From the NCBI GenBank assembly GCA_024684435.1, contig JAIKWV010000033.1:44923-108922 (forward strand): a stretch of 64,000 nucleotides of DNA, written 5' to 3'. This stretch comes from Clostridiales bacterium. GTDB lineage: Bacteria > Bacillota > Clostridia > Oscillospirales > Acutalibacteraceae. Made by a program: the position numbers and the translations under genes. The notes below the pieces were generated by a model. The model had not been told where the DNA came from. It was given only the letters and a program-made list of their open reading frames with translations, and did no database searches. Shown piece after piece: positions 22,767 to 31,665 of this stretch (position 1 is the stretch's first letter; each line of letters opens with the position of its first letter).

Positions 22767-23753
22767 TCATCTGTCCGGGTCAGTTTCAGTCTTTTTTACG
22801 TTGTTCAGCGGATTGGAATTTACCGCTTCCCGAAGCTGTTCATTGACCACATGGGTGTAGATCTCCGTTGTGGAAAGGTTCTCATGCCCGAGTATGGACT
22901 TTATCAGCAGTATATCCACATTCCCGTGCTGATACATAAGTGTGGCGGCAGTGTGCCGCAGCTTGTGTACGGAATACCCGTCAAGTCCGGCTTTGTTGAG
23001 AAAATGATATACTATATTTTCAACTGAACGGGGATTTATCCTGCGCATATTGCGGCTTATAAAAAGGGCTTTCTTGTCCTTCACACCGTAAACGGGACGA
23101 ACCTTAAGGTATTTTTCAATGGCGGACATACACGCATCGTTAAGATATACAGTTCGTTCCTTGTTGCCCTTACCGGTTATTTTGACAGTGTTGTCGTCCT
23201 TGATATCGGAAACATTAAGGCTCACAAGCTCAGACAACCGCATACCGCAGTTCAGAAAAAGGGTTATTATGCAATAGTCCCTTTCCTTATTTTTGCCGTC
23301 TATACAGCCCAGCAGATCAAGGCTCTGCTCAAGGGTGAGATATTTCGGCAAGGTTTTTTTCTTGTCCGGGGATTCCAGCTCGCTCATGGGATTGGTGTCG
23401 ATAAGGTGCTGCTTATTGTACAGATAGTCGAAAAATCTTCTTATGGACACCACCTTACGCGCCCGGGTAGTGGCATTGTTTCCTCGTTTATCCTTACAAT
23501 ATATAATAAAAGAAAAGGCGTCGTTCAGGGTGACGGACTTCATGAAATCAATATCGAGCTTTGAGACGTCTATTTTTTCAAGGGGAGTATCCTGTGGTAC
23601 AAGCCCTTTAGACTTTGCCGTATATCTGAAAAACAGGCGCAGGTCGGATGCGTATTCACACACGGTCTGTGATGATTTTGCCTTGATAACGTCAATGTAC
23701 TGCAAATAGTCCCGGACCGATCCGGGCAGTTGATCAAAATCTTCTGTACGCAA
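22767..23753 (-). CDS. Tyrosine site-specific recombinase, XerC/XerD type
   Basis: 328 residues. A SAM-like N-terminal DNA-binding domain (residues ~10-95, QYIDVIKAKSSQTVCEYASDL) precedes the catalytic domain with LFLNCGMRLSELVSLNVSD (first Arg), KITGKGNKERTVYLN (Lys), SVHKLRHTAATLM (HxxR) and GHENLSTTEIYTHV (His and Tyr nucleophile). All catalytic residues are present. The start is TTG, 7-8 nt after GGGGTGAT on the minus strand. No attachment site, excisionase or other mobile genes lie nearby, so it is more likely a housekeeping XerC/D or a stable variant than an integrase. Confidence 0.88.
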   Translation of the reverse strand: MRTEDFDQLPGSVRDYLQYIDVIKAKSSQTVCEYASDLRLFFRYTAKSKGLVPQDTPLEKIDVSKLDIDFMKSVTLNDAFSFIIYCKDKRGNNATTRARKVVSIRRFFDYLYNKQHLIDTNPMSELESPDKKKTLPKYLTLEQSLDLLGCIDGKNKERDYCIITLFLNCGMRLSELVSLNVSDIKDDNTVKITGKGNKERTVYLNDACMSAIEKYLKVRPVYGVKDKKALFISRNMRRINPRSVENIVYHFLNKAGLDGYSVHKLRHTAATLMYQHGNVDILLIKSILGHENLSTTEIYTHVVNEQLREAVNSNPLNNVKKTETDPDR

Positions 23754-23785
23754 ATCATCACCCCCAATGATCGCTTAATAATAAA

Positions 23786-23814
23786 ATGATACCATAGTTT
23801 CTGTTAAAAAGCAA
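23786..23814 (-). promoter_or_regulatory. Promoter of the recombinase gene
   Basis: Read on the minus strand: TTGCTT (23814-23809), a 17-nt spacer and TATCAT (23791-23786), preceded by TGG as an extended -10. It lies 33 nt before the TTG start. Confidence 0.6.
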
Positions 23815-23851
23815 TACAGCCGGATTTCGCCGAAAAAATCCAATATAGCTA

Positions 23852-23880
23852 TTTACTTTTTTAAAATAAAATAGTAAAAT
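23852..23880 (+). promoter_or_regulatory. Candidate promoter for nagB
   Basis: TTTACT (23852-23857), a 17-nt spacer and TAAAAT (23875-23880). It leaves a leader of roughly 140 nt before nagB. I looked there for a glmS-type ribozyme or another known riboswitch and recognised none. Confidence 0.35.
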
Positions 23881-24030
23881 ATAAATTCAGACAGATATAT
23901 CGTCAAATCGATCATATCCCCGCGGATACAGACAGAGAATGAAAGATAATGAGCTGATGATGCAAAACAGTAAATATGAATAATATATATAAAATTATTG
24001 ATTTATACTGATAATAGGAGAGAAAAACTG

Positions 24031-24756
24031 ATGAATGTACTGATTTATGATTCTGCTGAAGTTATAGGACAGGTGGTAGGAAAGCTTTTTTGCGATCATG
24101 TAAACAACGCTCCAAAGGCCTGCCTCGGTCTTGCCACAGGCGTGACCCCGATACCCACATATAATTACATAGCCGAAGAATATGCCAAAGGCAAGGTCAG
24201 TTTTTCCAATGTTACCACATTCAATCTTGACGAGTACTGCGATCTGCCCAGGGAGCACAGGAACAGTTTCTATTCATTTATGATGGATAATCTGTTTTCC
24301 AAAATAGATATAAAGCCCGAAAACATCAATTTCCTTGACGGCAACGCAGCTGATGTTGAAGCGGAGAGCAGGAGATACGCTCAGAAGATCGAAGCCGCCG
24401 GCGGTATCGACATCCAGCTGTTGGGCATAGGCAGAAACGGACACATAGGCTTTAACGAGCCTTCCGATAAATTTACAGACGAGGCGTTCAAGGTAAAGCT
24501 GACAGACAGCACTATAGAGGCGAACTCCGTATTCTTTGACGATATACCCATGCCCCACTTTGCAATAACCATGGGAATAGGCTCGATAATGCGGGCAAAA
24601 AAGATCTTGCTCATCGCCACAGGCGAGAGCAAGGCTCAGGCTATAAAAAACACCGTTGAGGGTGAAGTTACCCCGCAGAACCCGGCGTCAATACTCAATC
24701 AGCACCCGGATGTCACCATTTACCTTGACAGGGCGGCGGCGTCACTGCTCAAATAA
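24031..24756 (+). CDS. nagB: Glucosamine-6-phosphate deaminase
   Basis: 241 residues from the ATG at 24031, 8-9 nt after AGGAGA. Motifs: GLATGVTPIPTYNYI (phosphate loop), TFNLDEYCDL (catalytic Asp) and GIGRNGHIGFNEP (catalytic His). It converts glucosamine-6-P to fructose-6-P and ammonia. nagA and a PTS transporter are not adjacent, so it may serve amino-sugar recycling from the cell wall. A minus-strand gene ends at the base after its stop codon. Confidence 0.96.
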   Translation: MNVLIYDSAEVIGQVVGKLFCDHVNNAPKACLGLATGVTPIPTYNYIAEEYAKGKVSFSNVTTFNLDEYCDLPREHRNSFYSFMMDNLFSKIDIKPENINFLDGNAADVEAESRRYAQKIEAAGGIDIQLLGIGRNGHIGFNEPSDKFTDEAFKVKLTDSTIEANSVFFDDIPMPHFAITMGIGSIMRAKKILLIATGESKAQAIKNTVEGEVTPQNPASILNQHPDVTIYLDRAAASLLK

Positions 24757-25005
24757 TCAATCGGCGGGCAGAGCGTCAGCCACAAGCACGCCTATTGCGG
24801 TTATACCCAGACAGGGCTTTACGCATTCTGCGAGCTGCTGAGAAAGCTGTGCCGCGTGATAGTATTCCATATATGTTCCCGCTAAGATGAACAGAATTAT
24901 GGAGGCGATATAGATCGCCGCCGTGAATGTACCGCCGAACATGGCTGTGAATTTCGAGTATTTGTTCATGCCCCTGAGCAGAGAACGCATCTCTGTGAGC
25001 TTCAC
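24757..25005 (-). CDS. Small membrane protein of unknown function
   Basis: 82 residues from a GTG at 25005, 6-7 nt after a strong GGAGGTG Shine-Dalgarno on the minus strand. The open frame continues upstream, but nothing there has a ribosome site. A charged N-terminus (MKLTEMRSLLRGMNKYSK) is followed by one long hydrophobic helix (about residues 20-42) and a shorter one near 62-77. I recognise no family. Its stop abuts the nagB stop with no gap, so the two genes converge tail to tail with no terminator between them. Confidence 0.7.
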   Translation of the reverse strand: MKLTEMRSLLRGMNKYSKFTAMFGGTFTAAIYIASIILFILAGTYMEYYHAAQLSQQLAECVKPCLGITAIGVLVADALPAD

Positions 25006-25102
25006 GGTATCACCTCCCGCATATATATAATACAATGAAATATACCCGTTTGGCAAACTGTAAATAATGGCATAAACATAATCGACTTTGTGAGGAATGA
25101 CG

Positions 25103-25885
25103 ATGAGTATAGGTATTTCCACATCCTGTATGTATCCGCTGGAAACGGAAAGATCCTTTGAAATGGTAGCCCGGAGCGGAGCAGAGGTCACAGAGATATT
25201 CTTTAATTCCCCCTCTGAGCTCAAACCGCCAATGCTTGAGCGTCTGCGCAGGATAAAAGAAAACTCCGGCATCAGGGTCAGATCGATCCATCCCTTCTTG
25301 TCATTTGCCGAGGGTTATATGCTTTTCAGCGAATACGAGCGCAGGTTTACGGATACATTGGAGATATATAAGGCGTTCCTTGAGGCGTCGGCATATCTGG
25401 ACGCGGATGTCCTGGTGATCCACGGAAGTAAGATCCCGGGTTATATCCCATGGGAGCAGTATTATGAACGTTTCGGCAAGCTTGCCGAGTTGGGGGAGAG
25501 CTTCGGGATAAAGGTCTCTCAGGAAAATGTGGTCAACTTTTTATCCATGTATCCGGATTTCCTTTACGGAATGAAAAAGGCGCTGGGCAGTAAGTTCTAT
25601 ATGACCCTTGACGTAAAACAGGCGCGCAGATCAAAGTGCGATGCTTTTGAGCTGATCGACAGACTGCACGAAAACATAGTAAACGTACATATCAGCGACA
25701 GCAACATTGAAAAGGACTGTATGATCCCGTTAAAGGGGAATTTCGATTTCAAGAGGCTGTTCGATACCATGAAGGGGTATGGCTACAAGGGTGACTTCAT
25801 AGTCGAGCTGTACCGACATAATTTTGAGGATTTTTCCGAAGTCAAGGCGTCTGCCGAAAAGCTGAAAGAACTGATAAAAGAATAA
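25103..25885 (+). CDS. Sugar-phosphate isomerase/epimerase-like TIM barrel (AP endonuclease 2 family)
   Basis: About 260 residues. The beginning SIGISTSCMYPLETERSFEM, the VRSIHPFLSF and VLVIHGSKIPG strands, KVSQENVVNFLSMYP, TLDVKQARRS and VNVHISDSN fit the xylose-isomerase-like TIM-barrel family with its Glu/Asp/His metal ligands. Members include IolE/IolI and many uncharacterised isomerases, so the substrate is unknown. The ATG at 25103 has GTGAGGA 6 nt upstream; an ATG at 25097 would overlap that site. It stands alone between a divergent small gene and a terminator. Confidence 0.8.
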   Translation: MSIGISTSCMYPLETERSFEMVARSGAEVTEIFFNSPSELKPPMLERLRRIKENSGIRVRSIHPFLSFAEGYMLFSEYERRFTDTLEIYKAFLEASAYLDADVLVIHGSKIPGYIPWEQYYERFGKLAELGESFGIKVSQENVVNFLSMYPDFLYGMKKALGSKFYMTLDVKQARRSKCDAFELIDRLHENIVNVHISDSNIEKDCMIPLKGNFDFKRLFDTMKGYGYKGDFIVELYRHNFEDFSEVKASAEKLKELIKE

Positions 25886-25891
25886 AAAAAC

Positions 25892-25928
25892 AAGCTGTGC
25901 GTGATTTCGATGTCATGCACAGCTTTTG
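25892..25928. terminator. Bidirectional terminator between the TIM-barrel gene and the dap operon
   Basis: AAGCTGTGCGTGA (25892-25904) pairs with TCATGCACAGCTT (25913-25925), 13 bp with one wobble, loop of 8. T-runs follow on the plus strand (TTTT) and on the minus strand (complement of AAAAAAAC). It serves both convergent operons. Confidence 0.8.
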
Positions 25929-25945
25929 TATATCGTCTTGTAAAT

Positions 25946-26404
25946 TTATGACATATGCTTGTGAAGGGACGCCACTGCCGCCTCAACGTCAGCCTTGACT
26001 ACAAGGATAGATATATCCACCTCGGATGTGGTTATCATACGGATATCCGTATTTGCGCAGGATACGGCGTCAAATACAGCCGCCGCCACACCGGGGGTGC
26101 CCTTCATATTTTCGTTATAGACGGAGATTTTGCAGTTGCCGCTGCTGACGCCTATTTTAAGCTCCGGATTATGATCCCTGAGCTTGGCGACGATACCGAG
26201 GATCTTGCCGAAATCGTCGTCAAAAACGGTGAAAGACAGGCTGGAATGCTGACCGTTGGGGGATGCCTGAGAGATCATATCAACGTCTATTCCTGCGTCG
26301 GCGATCTTTTTAAAGATATCCGCCACAAGCTTTATATCCGCCGGATAGTCGTGCAAAAAAATCAGAGTAACATCTTCGGTGACCGTTATTTTTGTGTTTT
26401 CCAT
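25946..26404 (-). CDS. Free-standing tandem ACT-domain protein, aspartokinase regulatory-like
   Basis: 152 residues from the ATG at 26404, preceded by AGGGAGA. It consists only of two ACT domains. The first has VDMISQASPNGQHSSLSFTV, very like the first ACT of LysC-type aspartate kinases. The second has ISVYNENMKGTPGVAAAVFD and TSEVDISILV, the aspartokinase pattern of the second ACT. No kinase domain is present, and there is no room for one upstream because dapB ends 19 nt away. It is the last gene of asd-dapA-dapB. I infer a lysine (or threonine) sensor, either a beta-like subunit of an aspartokinase encoded elsewhere or an independent regulator. Confidence 0.8.
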   Translation of the reverse strand: MENTKITVTEDVTLIFLHDYPADIKLVADIFKKIADAGIDVDMISQASPNGQHSSLSFTVFDDDFGKILGIVAKLRDHNPELKIGVSSGNCKISVYNENMKGTPGVAAAVFDAVSCANTDIRMITTSEVDISILVVKADVEAAVASLHKHMS

Positions 26405-26423
26405 AATTGTATTCTCCCTGTTA

Positions 26424-27176
26424 TTATTCTGATACAAGATCCTTCATGCTGTACATTCCGGGCTCCTTGCCCGCAATGAAAACTGCGGCGTTCACGGCGC
26501 CCGCGGCAAATACTCTTTTGCTGCCCGCGCTGTGACTGAGCTTGATGACCTCATCGTGTCCGGCAAAGATTATCTCGTGCTCGCCGACTATCGTGCCGCC
26601 GCGGATGGAGTGCATACCTATCTCATTCTTTGCGCGCTTTTCACGCTTTAAGTGGCGGTCGTATTCATATCGGGGCTTTTCATCAAGAACGCCTGAAATG
26701 GAATCCGCCAGCATTATAGCCGTGCCGCTGGGAGCGTCAAGCTTCTGGTTGTGATGCGCCTCAACTATCTCGATATCAAAGGTACTGCCGAGAACGCGGG
26801 CGGCGGTTTTTGCAAGCTCGCTCAGAAGATTGATGCCCAAAGACATATTGAAGCTGAAAAAGATGGGGATCTGTTTGGATGTGAGCTTTAAAAGGTTTAC
26901 CTGTTCCTCGGAAAGTCCCGTGGTGGCAATGACCGCGGGAGTGTTGGTCTTTAATGAATATTCAATAAGATCCGACAGAGCTGCGGGGTTTGAAAAATCA
27001 ATTATAACGTCCGCCTTGCCGTCAAAATCAAAGGGACTTTTATACACGCTGAAGGGCTGACTGCTCTCTGTTATGTCAACACCTGCCACGACCTGACAGT
27101 CGTCGCGGGAAAGTGTGTACTCATATACGGCACGGCCCATTTTTCCGTTACAGCCGCTTAAAAGAATATTTGTCAT
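26424..27176 (-). CDS. dapB: 4-hydroxy-tetrahydrodipicolinate reductase
   Basis: 250 residues. The N-terminal Rossmann loop is LLSGCNGKMGRAVYEY. The catalytic and substrate segment EAHHNQKLDAPSGTA contains the His-His and Lys, and TTGLSEEQ the nucleotide loop. It reduces the dapA product using NAD(P)H on the way to meso-DAP and lysine. Gap to dapA 28 nt, to the ACT gene 19 nt. Confidence 0.97.
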   Translation of the reverse strand: MTNILLSGCNGKMGRAVYEYTLSRDDCQVVAGVDITESSQPFSVYKSPFDFDGKADVIIDFSNPAALSDLIEYSLKTNTPAVIATTGLSEEQVNLLKLTSKQIPIFFSFNMSLGINLLSELAKTAARVLGSTFDIEIVEAHHNQKLDAPSGTAIMLADSISGVLDEKPRYEYDRHLKREKRAKNEIGMHSIRGGTIVGEHEIIFAGHDEVIKLSHSAGSKRVFAAGAVNAAVFIAGKEPGMYSMKDLVSE

Positions 27177-27204
27177 CTGTTTTTTCGTCCTTTATGTATT
27201 CCTG

Positions 27205-28095
27205 TTACTTGAGTAAGCCGTGCTTTATGAGAGTGGCGCGAAGCTTTTCTCTGTGAGCCTCTGTCAGGGGAGCAAGAGGCATACGGCATCTGCCCATATC
27301 CCAGCCCATCATTGAAAGGGCTTCCTTGGCGGGAACGGGATTTACCTCTATGAAAAGATCGTTGCAGAGGTCAAGATATTCAAGCTGGAGCTTTGCACAG
27401 GCGGCAAGATCTCCTTCAAGACCCTTTGCCGCGATCTCATGCGCTGCTTTTGGAGCAACGTTTGACAAAACGGAGATAACGCCCTTTGCGCCGTATGTCA
27501 TGAAGGGGGCTATCTGATCGTCGTTGCCGGAATATATAGTAAGGTCGTCACCGCAAAGGGCGATGGTCTTCGCAAGGGCGGAAATATCACCGTTCGCTTC
27601 CTTGGTGGCAACTATCCTCGGGTGACGGGAAAGCTCGTAGTAGGTCTCGGGCAGGATGTTCATGCCTGTCCTGCTGGGCACGTTGTAAAGGATTATGGGA
27701 GTGCTTACCCTGTCCGCAATGTAGTTGAACTGCTCTATAAGTCCGTGCTGAGTGGTTTTGTTGTAGTAGGGGGTCACCATGAGCAGACCGTCAACGCCGA
27801 ACTTCTCCGCCTCGTTGGAGAGCTGTACAGCATAGGCTGTGTCGTTGCTGCCTGTACCGGCGATGACAGGGACCCTGCCCCCCACAGCCTCAACGGCAAA
27901 GCGCATTGTTTCGATGTGTTCCTCGTTGTTGAGAGTGGCGCCTTCACCTGTTGTGGCGCAGATAATTATCGCGTCGGTGGAATTTTCTATCTGATAGTTG
28001 ATGAGCTTTTCGAGTACCGGATAATTGACCTTGTTATCCTCTGTGAACGGCGTCAGCATAGCTACGCCGGCACCGGTGAAAATAACATCTTTCAT
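27205..28095 (-). CDS. dapA: 4-hydroxy-tetrahydrodipicolinate synthase
   Basis: 296 residues, TIM-barrel family length. ATTGEGATLNNEEH carries the paired Thr residues, IILYNVPSRTG the catalytic Tyr and IVATKEANGD the Schiff-base Lys. It condenses pyruvate with aspartate semialdehyde supplied by the upstream asd product. AGGAC is in front of the ATG. Second gene of the operon. Confidence 0.97.
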   Translation of the reverse strand: MKDVIFTGAGVAMLTPFTEDNKVNYPVLEKLINYQIENSTDAIIICATTGEGATLNNEEHIETMRFAVEAVGGRVPVIAGTGSNDTAYAVQLSNEAEKFGVDGLLMVTPYYNKTTQHGLIEQFNYIADRVSTPIILYNVPSRTGMNILPETYYELSRHPRIVATKEANGDISALAKTIALCGDDLTIYSGNDDQIAPFMTYGAKGVISVLSNVAPKAAHEIAAKGLEGDLAACAKLQLEYLDLCNDLFIEVNPVPAKEALSMMGWDMGRCRMPLAPLTEAHREKLRATLIKHGLLK

Positions 28096-28138
28096 AGGAT
28101 TGTCCTCCGTGTATCAAAATATATTTGTTACATTATAT

Positions 28139-29218
28139 TCAGTCCATGTAGCCTTGTGCACACAACTGCTCCGCAAGCAGCATGGCGCCGCCCGCCGCGC
28201 CGCGGAGGGTGTTGTGGGAGAGACATACGAATTTGTAGTCGTACTGGGTGTCCTCGCGAAGTCTGCCGATGGATACGGCCATGCCGCCCTCAAGATCACG
28301 GTGGAGCTTTGTCTGAGGCATATTATCCTCCTCAAAATAATTGAGGAAATGCTCCGGGGCGTGGGGGAGATTGAGCTCCTGAGGCAGACCCTTGAATTCT
28401 TTCCAGATCTTTATCATTTCTTCCTTTGTGGGTTTGTTCTCAAAGCGAACGAACACTGCGCCCATGTGACCGTTGGAAACGGGCACGCGCAGGCACTGAG
28501 CCGTGAATGAGGGAGAGGTGGCGGGGACTATCTTATCGCCCTCGATCTTACCCCAGATCTTAAGGGGCTCGATCTCTGATTTTTCCTCTTCTCCGCCGAT
28601 GTAGGGAATGACGTTGTCGATCATTTCGGGCCAGGTGTCAAAAGTTTTGCCGGCGCCTGAAATCGCCTGATAGGTGCAGACGAGAACGTCCTTGATGCCG
28701 AACTTTGAAAGGGGGAAAAGGGCGGGAACATAGCTCTGAAGTGAGCAGTTTGATTTAACGGCGATGAATCCGCGCTTTGTGCCCAGACGTTTGCGCTGTG
28801 CCGGGATTATCTCGGCGTGCTCGGGGTTGAGCTCGGGGATTATCATGGGAACGTCCGGGGTGTGGCGGTTTGCGCTGTTGTTTGAAACAACGGGACACTC
28901 AGCCTTGGCATATGCCTCTTCAAGGGCGAGAATGTCGCTCTTTTTCATGTCCACCGCGCAGAATACAAAATCCACCATGGAGGCGATCTTTTCGATATCT
29001 CCGGCGGCGTCCATGACTGTAAGCTCAGCCATGTCGGCGGGGATGGGAGTATCCATGCACCAGCGTTTGCCCACGGCGTCTTTATATTTCAGACCGGCGG
29101 AACGGGGACTTGCCGCCACAACAACAACGTCAAACCAGGGGTGGTTCTCCAGCAGAGTTGCAAAACGCTGACCTACCATACCCGTGGCGCCGATGATTCC
29201 TACTTTGTATTTCTTCAT
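28139..29218 (-). CDS. asd: Aspartate-semialdehyde dehydrogenase, archaeal/fungal-like type
   Basis: 359 residues from the ATG at 29218, preceded by AAGGAGA. The NADP loop is GIIGATGMVGQRFATLL, the catalytic cysteine is in KSNCSLQSY and the active-site segment is AISGAGKTFDTWPEM. Length and motifs match the longer archaeal/fungal-like subclass rather than the ~330-residue Asd of Bacillus. It makes the branch-point aldehyde for lysine/DAP and threonine/methionine. First gene of the minus-strand operon. The open frame runs ~42 codons further upstream, but without a ribosome site. Confidence 0.95.
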   Translation of the reverse strand: MKKYKVGIIGATGMVGQRFATLLENHPWFDVVVVAASPRSAGLKYKDAVGKRWCMDTPIPADMAELTVMDAAGDIEKIASMVDFVFCAVDMKKSDILALEEAYAKAECPVVSNNSANRHTPDVPMIIPELNPEHAEIIPAQRKRLGTKRGFIAVKSNCSLQSYVPALFPLSKFGIKDVLVCTYQAISGAGKTFDTWPEMIDNVIPYIGGEEEKSEIEPLKIWGKIEGDKIVPATSPSFTAQCLRVPVSNGHMGAVFVRFENKPTKEEMIKIWKEFKGLPQELNLPHAPEHFLNYFEEDNMPQTKLHRDLEGGMAVSIGRLREDTQYDYKFVCLSHNTLRGAAGGAMLLAEQLCAQGYMD

Positions 29219-29323
29219 CTCATATATCTCCTTACTTTCGCAAAATAAACAAAAAACAGTTGTAAAAAGCGGACAAATACAATATAATTGTTTTTGGCTC
29301 AAAATCATATGTATGCGGCGATC

Positions 29324-29346
29324 ATTTGAATTATCGTAATTCAAAT
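29324..29346. promoter_or_regulatory. Perfect 10-bp inverted repeat in the asd/queA divergent region
   Basis: ATTTGAATTA, then TCG, then TAATTCAAAT (29324-29346). Every base of the arms pairs. It sits about 105 nt upstream of asd and 90 nt upstream of queA, with no T-tract, so a protein-binding operator is more likely than a terminator. The remaining gap is AT-rich; I see no riboswitch and no clear promoter. Confidence 0.4.
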
Positions 29347-29435
29347 CAAGCCATTTATACCCACTTTTCTTTAAATAATAACATTCTATAAAGAATTAGT
29401 CAAATATTAAAATAAACAAAGTTAGAGGCATAAAA

Positions 29436-30467
29436 ATGAAAAAAAGTGACTTTTATTACTATTTACCCCAGGAATTGATAGCTCAGCACCCGGCGGAGCC
29501 CAGAGACAGCTCAAGACTGATGTGCTTAGGCAAGTCCGACGGCAGTATTGAGCACAGAGTTTTCCGGGATATAGTTGACCTGCTGGAACCCGGGGACTGC
29601 CTTATTTTAAACGACACAAGGGTACTGCCTGCCAGGATCTACGGCAGGCGGGAAGACACGGGAGCGGTGGTGGAGTTCCTGCTCCTTAATCAAAAAGAAA
29701 ACGACACATGGGAGGCTCTTGCAGGTCCGGGAAAAAAGGCGAAGACCGGCGCCCGTTTCATTTTCGGCGGCGGCGAGCTATGCGCAGAGGTCACTGAAGT
29801 GCTTGATAACGGCAACAGGATGGTAAGGTTTGAATATGAGGGTAATTTCTTCAACATACTTGACAAAATAGGGGAGATGCCCCTGCCTCACTACATAACG
29901 GAAAAGCTTGAAAACAGCGAGCGTTATCAGACCGTTTATTCCAGAGAGCTGGGCAGCGCCGCGGCTCCCACAGCCGGTCTGCATTTTACCCCGGAGCTGC
30001 TTGATCGCATAAGGGAGAAGGGCGTAAAAACAGGTTTTGTCACCCTCCATGTGGGTCTCGGTACATTCAGACCGGTGAAGGCGGAAAACATAGAGGAGCA
30101 CCATATGCACTCCGAGCATTACAGCCTGCCCAAAGAGACGGCGGACATCATAAATCAGACCAAGAAAAACGGAGGAAGGGTCATAGCTGTGGGCACCACC
30201 TGCTGCCGCACGCTGGAGTCCGTCGCCCGGGATATGGGCTGTATCTGCGGGCATGACGACTGGACGGATATCTTCATCTATCCCGGTTTTGAATTCAAAT
30301 GCATCGACGCTCTGCTCACCAATTTCCATCTGCCGGAAAGTACGCTGATAATGCTTGTCAGCGCCTTCTGCGGTTACGAAAACACCATGCACGCGTACAA
30401 GGTCGCCGTGGAGGAAAAGTATAGATTCTTCAGCTTCGGTGACGCAATGTTTATCGCAGACAAATAA
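29436..30467 (+). CDS. queA: S-adenosylmethionine:tRNA ribosyltransferase-isomerase
   Basis: 343 residues. It starts [20 protein letters not shown], a family hallmark, and continues with [25 protein letters not shown] and [11 protein letters not shown]. It transfers the ribosyl of SAM to preQ1-modified tRNA to form epoxyqueuosine. AGAGG precedes the ATG. It is coupled to tgt, the preceding step in the pathway, with an 17-nt gap. Confidence 0.97.
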   Translation: MKKSDFYYYLPQELIAQHPAEPRDSSRLMCLGKSDGSIEHRVFRDIVDLLEPGDCLILNDTRVLPARIYGRREDTGAVVEFLLLNQKENDTWEALAGPGKKAKTGARFIFGGGELCAEVTEVLDNGNRMVRFEYEGNFFNILDKIGEMPLPHYITEKLENSERYQTVYSRELGSAAAPTAGLHFTPELLDRIREKGVKTGFVTLHVGLGTFRPVKAENIEEHHMHSEHYSLPKETADIINQTKKNGGRVIAVGTTCCRTLESVARDMGCICGHDDWTDIFIYPGFEFKCIDALLTNFHLPESTLIMLVSAFCGYENTMHAYKVAVEEKYRFFSFGDAMFIADK

Positions 30468-30484
30468 AAAAATAGGGGTTTATT

Positions 30485-31618
30485 ATGGGATATAAATTAC
30501 TGAAATGTGAAAAAAATGCGCGAAGAGGAGAATTCACCACCGTACACGGTACGGTGCAGACGCCCGCCTTTATGAACGTTGCCACCTGCGGGGCGATAAA
30601 AGGAGCCGTGTCCGCATACGACATGATGGATCTCAGGACACAGGTGATGCTGTGCAACACCTATCACCTTCACATCAGACCCGGTGATGAAAACGTAAAG
30701 GAGTTGGGGGGACTGCACAAATTTACCGGCTGGGACAAGCCTATCCTCACCGACAGCGGCGGTTTTCAGGTCTTCTCCCTGGCGCCCCTGCGCAAGATAA
30801 AGGAGGAGGGAGTCTACTTTGCCTCCCACATAGATGGCAGACGAATTTTCATGGGCCCGGAGGAGAGTATGCAGATACAGTCAAACCTGGGCTCCACAAT
30901 TGCAATGGCGTTTGACGAGTGTGTGGAAAACCCGGCGGAGCTTGACTATGCAAAGCTTTCCTGCGAGCGCACTGTTAGGTGGCTCATCCGCTGCAAGAAG
31001 GAGATGGACAGGCTCAACTCACTTGAGGATACCATAAATAAAGATCAGATGCTTTTCGGAATAAACCAAGGCTGTACATACGAAAAGCTGCGTATAGAAA
31101 ATATGTGCAGGATAACCGAGCTGGATCTTGACGGCTACGCTATCGGGGGCCTTGCTGTGGGTGAACCCAAGGAGGATATGTACCGCATAATCTCCGCCGT
31201 TGAGCCTTATATCCCCAAAAACAAGCCCAGGTATCTTATGGGCGTGGGTACCCCCGGGAACATACTTGAAAGCGTCAGCAGGGGCGTGGATCTCTTTGAT
31301 TGCGTTATGCCGAGCAGAAACGCGAGACACGGACATCTCTTTACAATGGATGGAATAATAAACCTGAATAATGCAAAATATTCACATGATCTTTCACCCA
31401 TTGACGAGAGCTGTGACTGCCCCACCTGCCGCAGGCATTCAAGGGCATATCTGCACCATTTGTTCAAGGCCAAGGAAATGCTGGCAATGAGGCTGTGCGT
31501 CATGCACAATCTGTACTTCTACAATTCTCTGATGGAAAAGATCAGAGCCGCCCTTGACGACGGTACTTTTGAGGAGTTCAAGAACAGGTATGTCGAACAG
31601 CTGGATACGAGAATATGA
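30485..31618 (+). CDS. tgt: tRNA-guanine transglycosylase
   Basis: 377 residues. LTDSGGFQVFSLA holds the catalytic-site Asp, GGLAVGEPKE the loop near the second Asp, and FDCVMPSRNARHG the nucleophile region. The zinc site is CDCPTCRRHSRAYLHHL with a later His. It exchanges guanine-34 for preQ1 in GUN-anticodon tRNAs. No queuosine precursor genes (queCDEF) or preQ1 riboswitch are in the window, so preQ1 may be imported or made elsewhere. Confidence 0.97.
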   Translation: MGYKLLKCEKNARRGEFTTVHGTVQTPAFMNVATCGAIKGAVSAYDMMDLRTQVMLCNTYHLHIRPGDENVKELGGLHKFTGWDKPILTDSGGFQVFSLAPLRKIKEEGVYFASHIDGRRIFMGPEESMQIQSNLGSTIAMAFDECVENPAELDYAKLSCERTVRWLIRCKKEMDRLNSLEDTINKDQMLFGINQGCTYEKLRIENMCRITELDLDGYAIGGLAVGEPKEDMYRIISAVEPYIPKNKPRYLMGVGTPGNILESVSRGVDLFDCVMPSRNARHGHLFTMDGIINLNNAKYSHDLSPIDESCDCPTCRRHSRAYLHHLFKAKEMLAMRLCVMHNLYFYNSLMEKIRAALDDGTFEEFKNRYVEQLDTRI

Positions 31619-31665
31619 ACGGTTCGTTAATTTATAAAATTAATATATACAATTTGGTTTTTTAG

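Noticed and set aside
22767..23753. Integrase of a mobile element
   Set aside because: No attachment repeats, excisionase, relaxase or phage genes nearby, and the neighbours are housekeeping genes; a XerC/D role is simpler.
23881..24030. glmS-type ribozyme or amino-sugar riboswitch before nagB
   Set aside because: No recognisable core or pairing pattern; the leader is AT-rich and unremarkable.
29219..29435. Lysine (L-box) riboswitch upstream of asd
   Set aside because: The gap is short, AT-rich and lacks the conserved L-box helices and loops; only a simple palindrome is visible.
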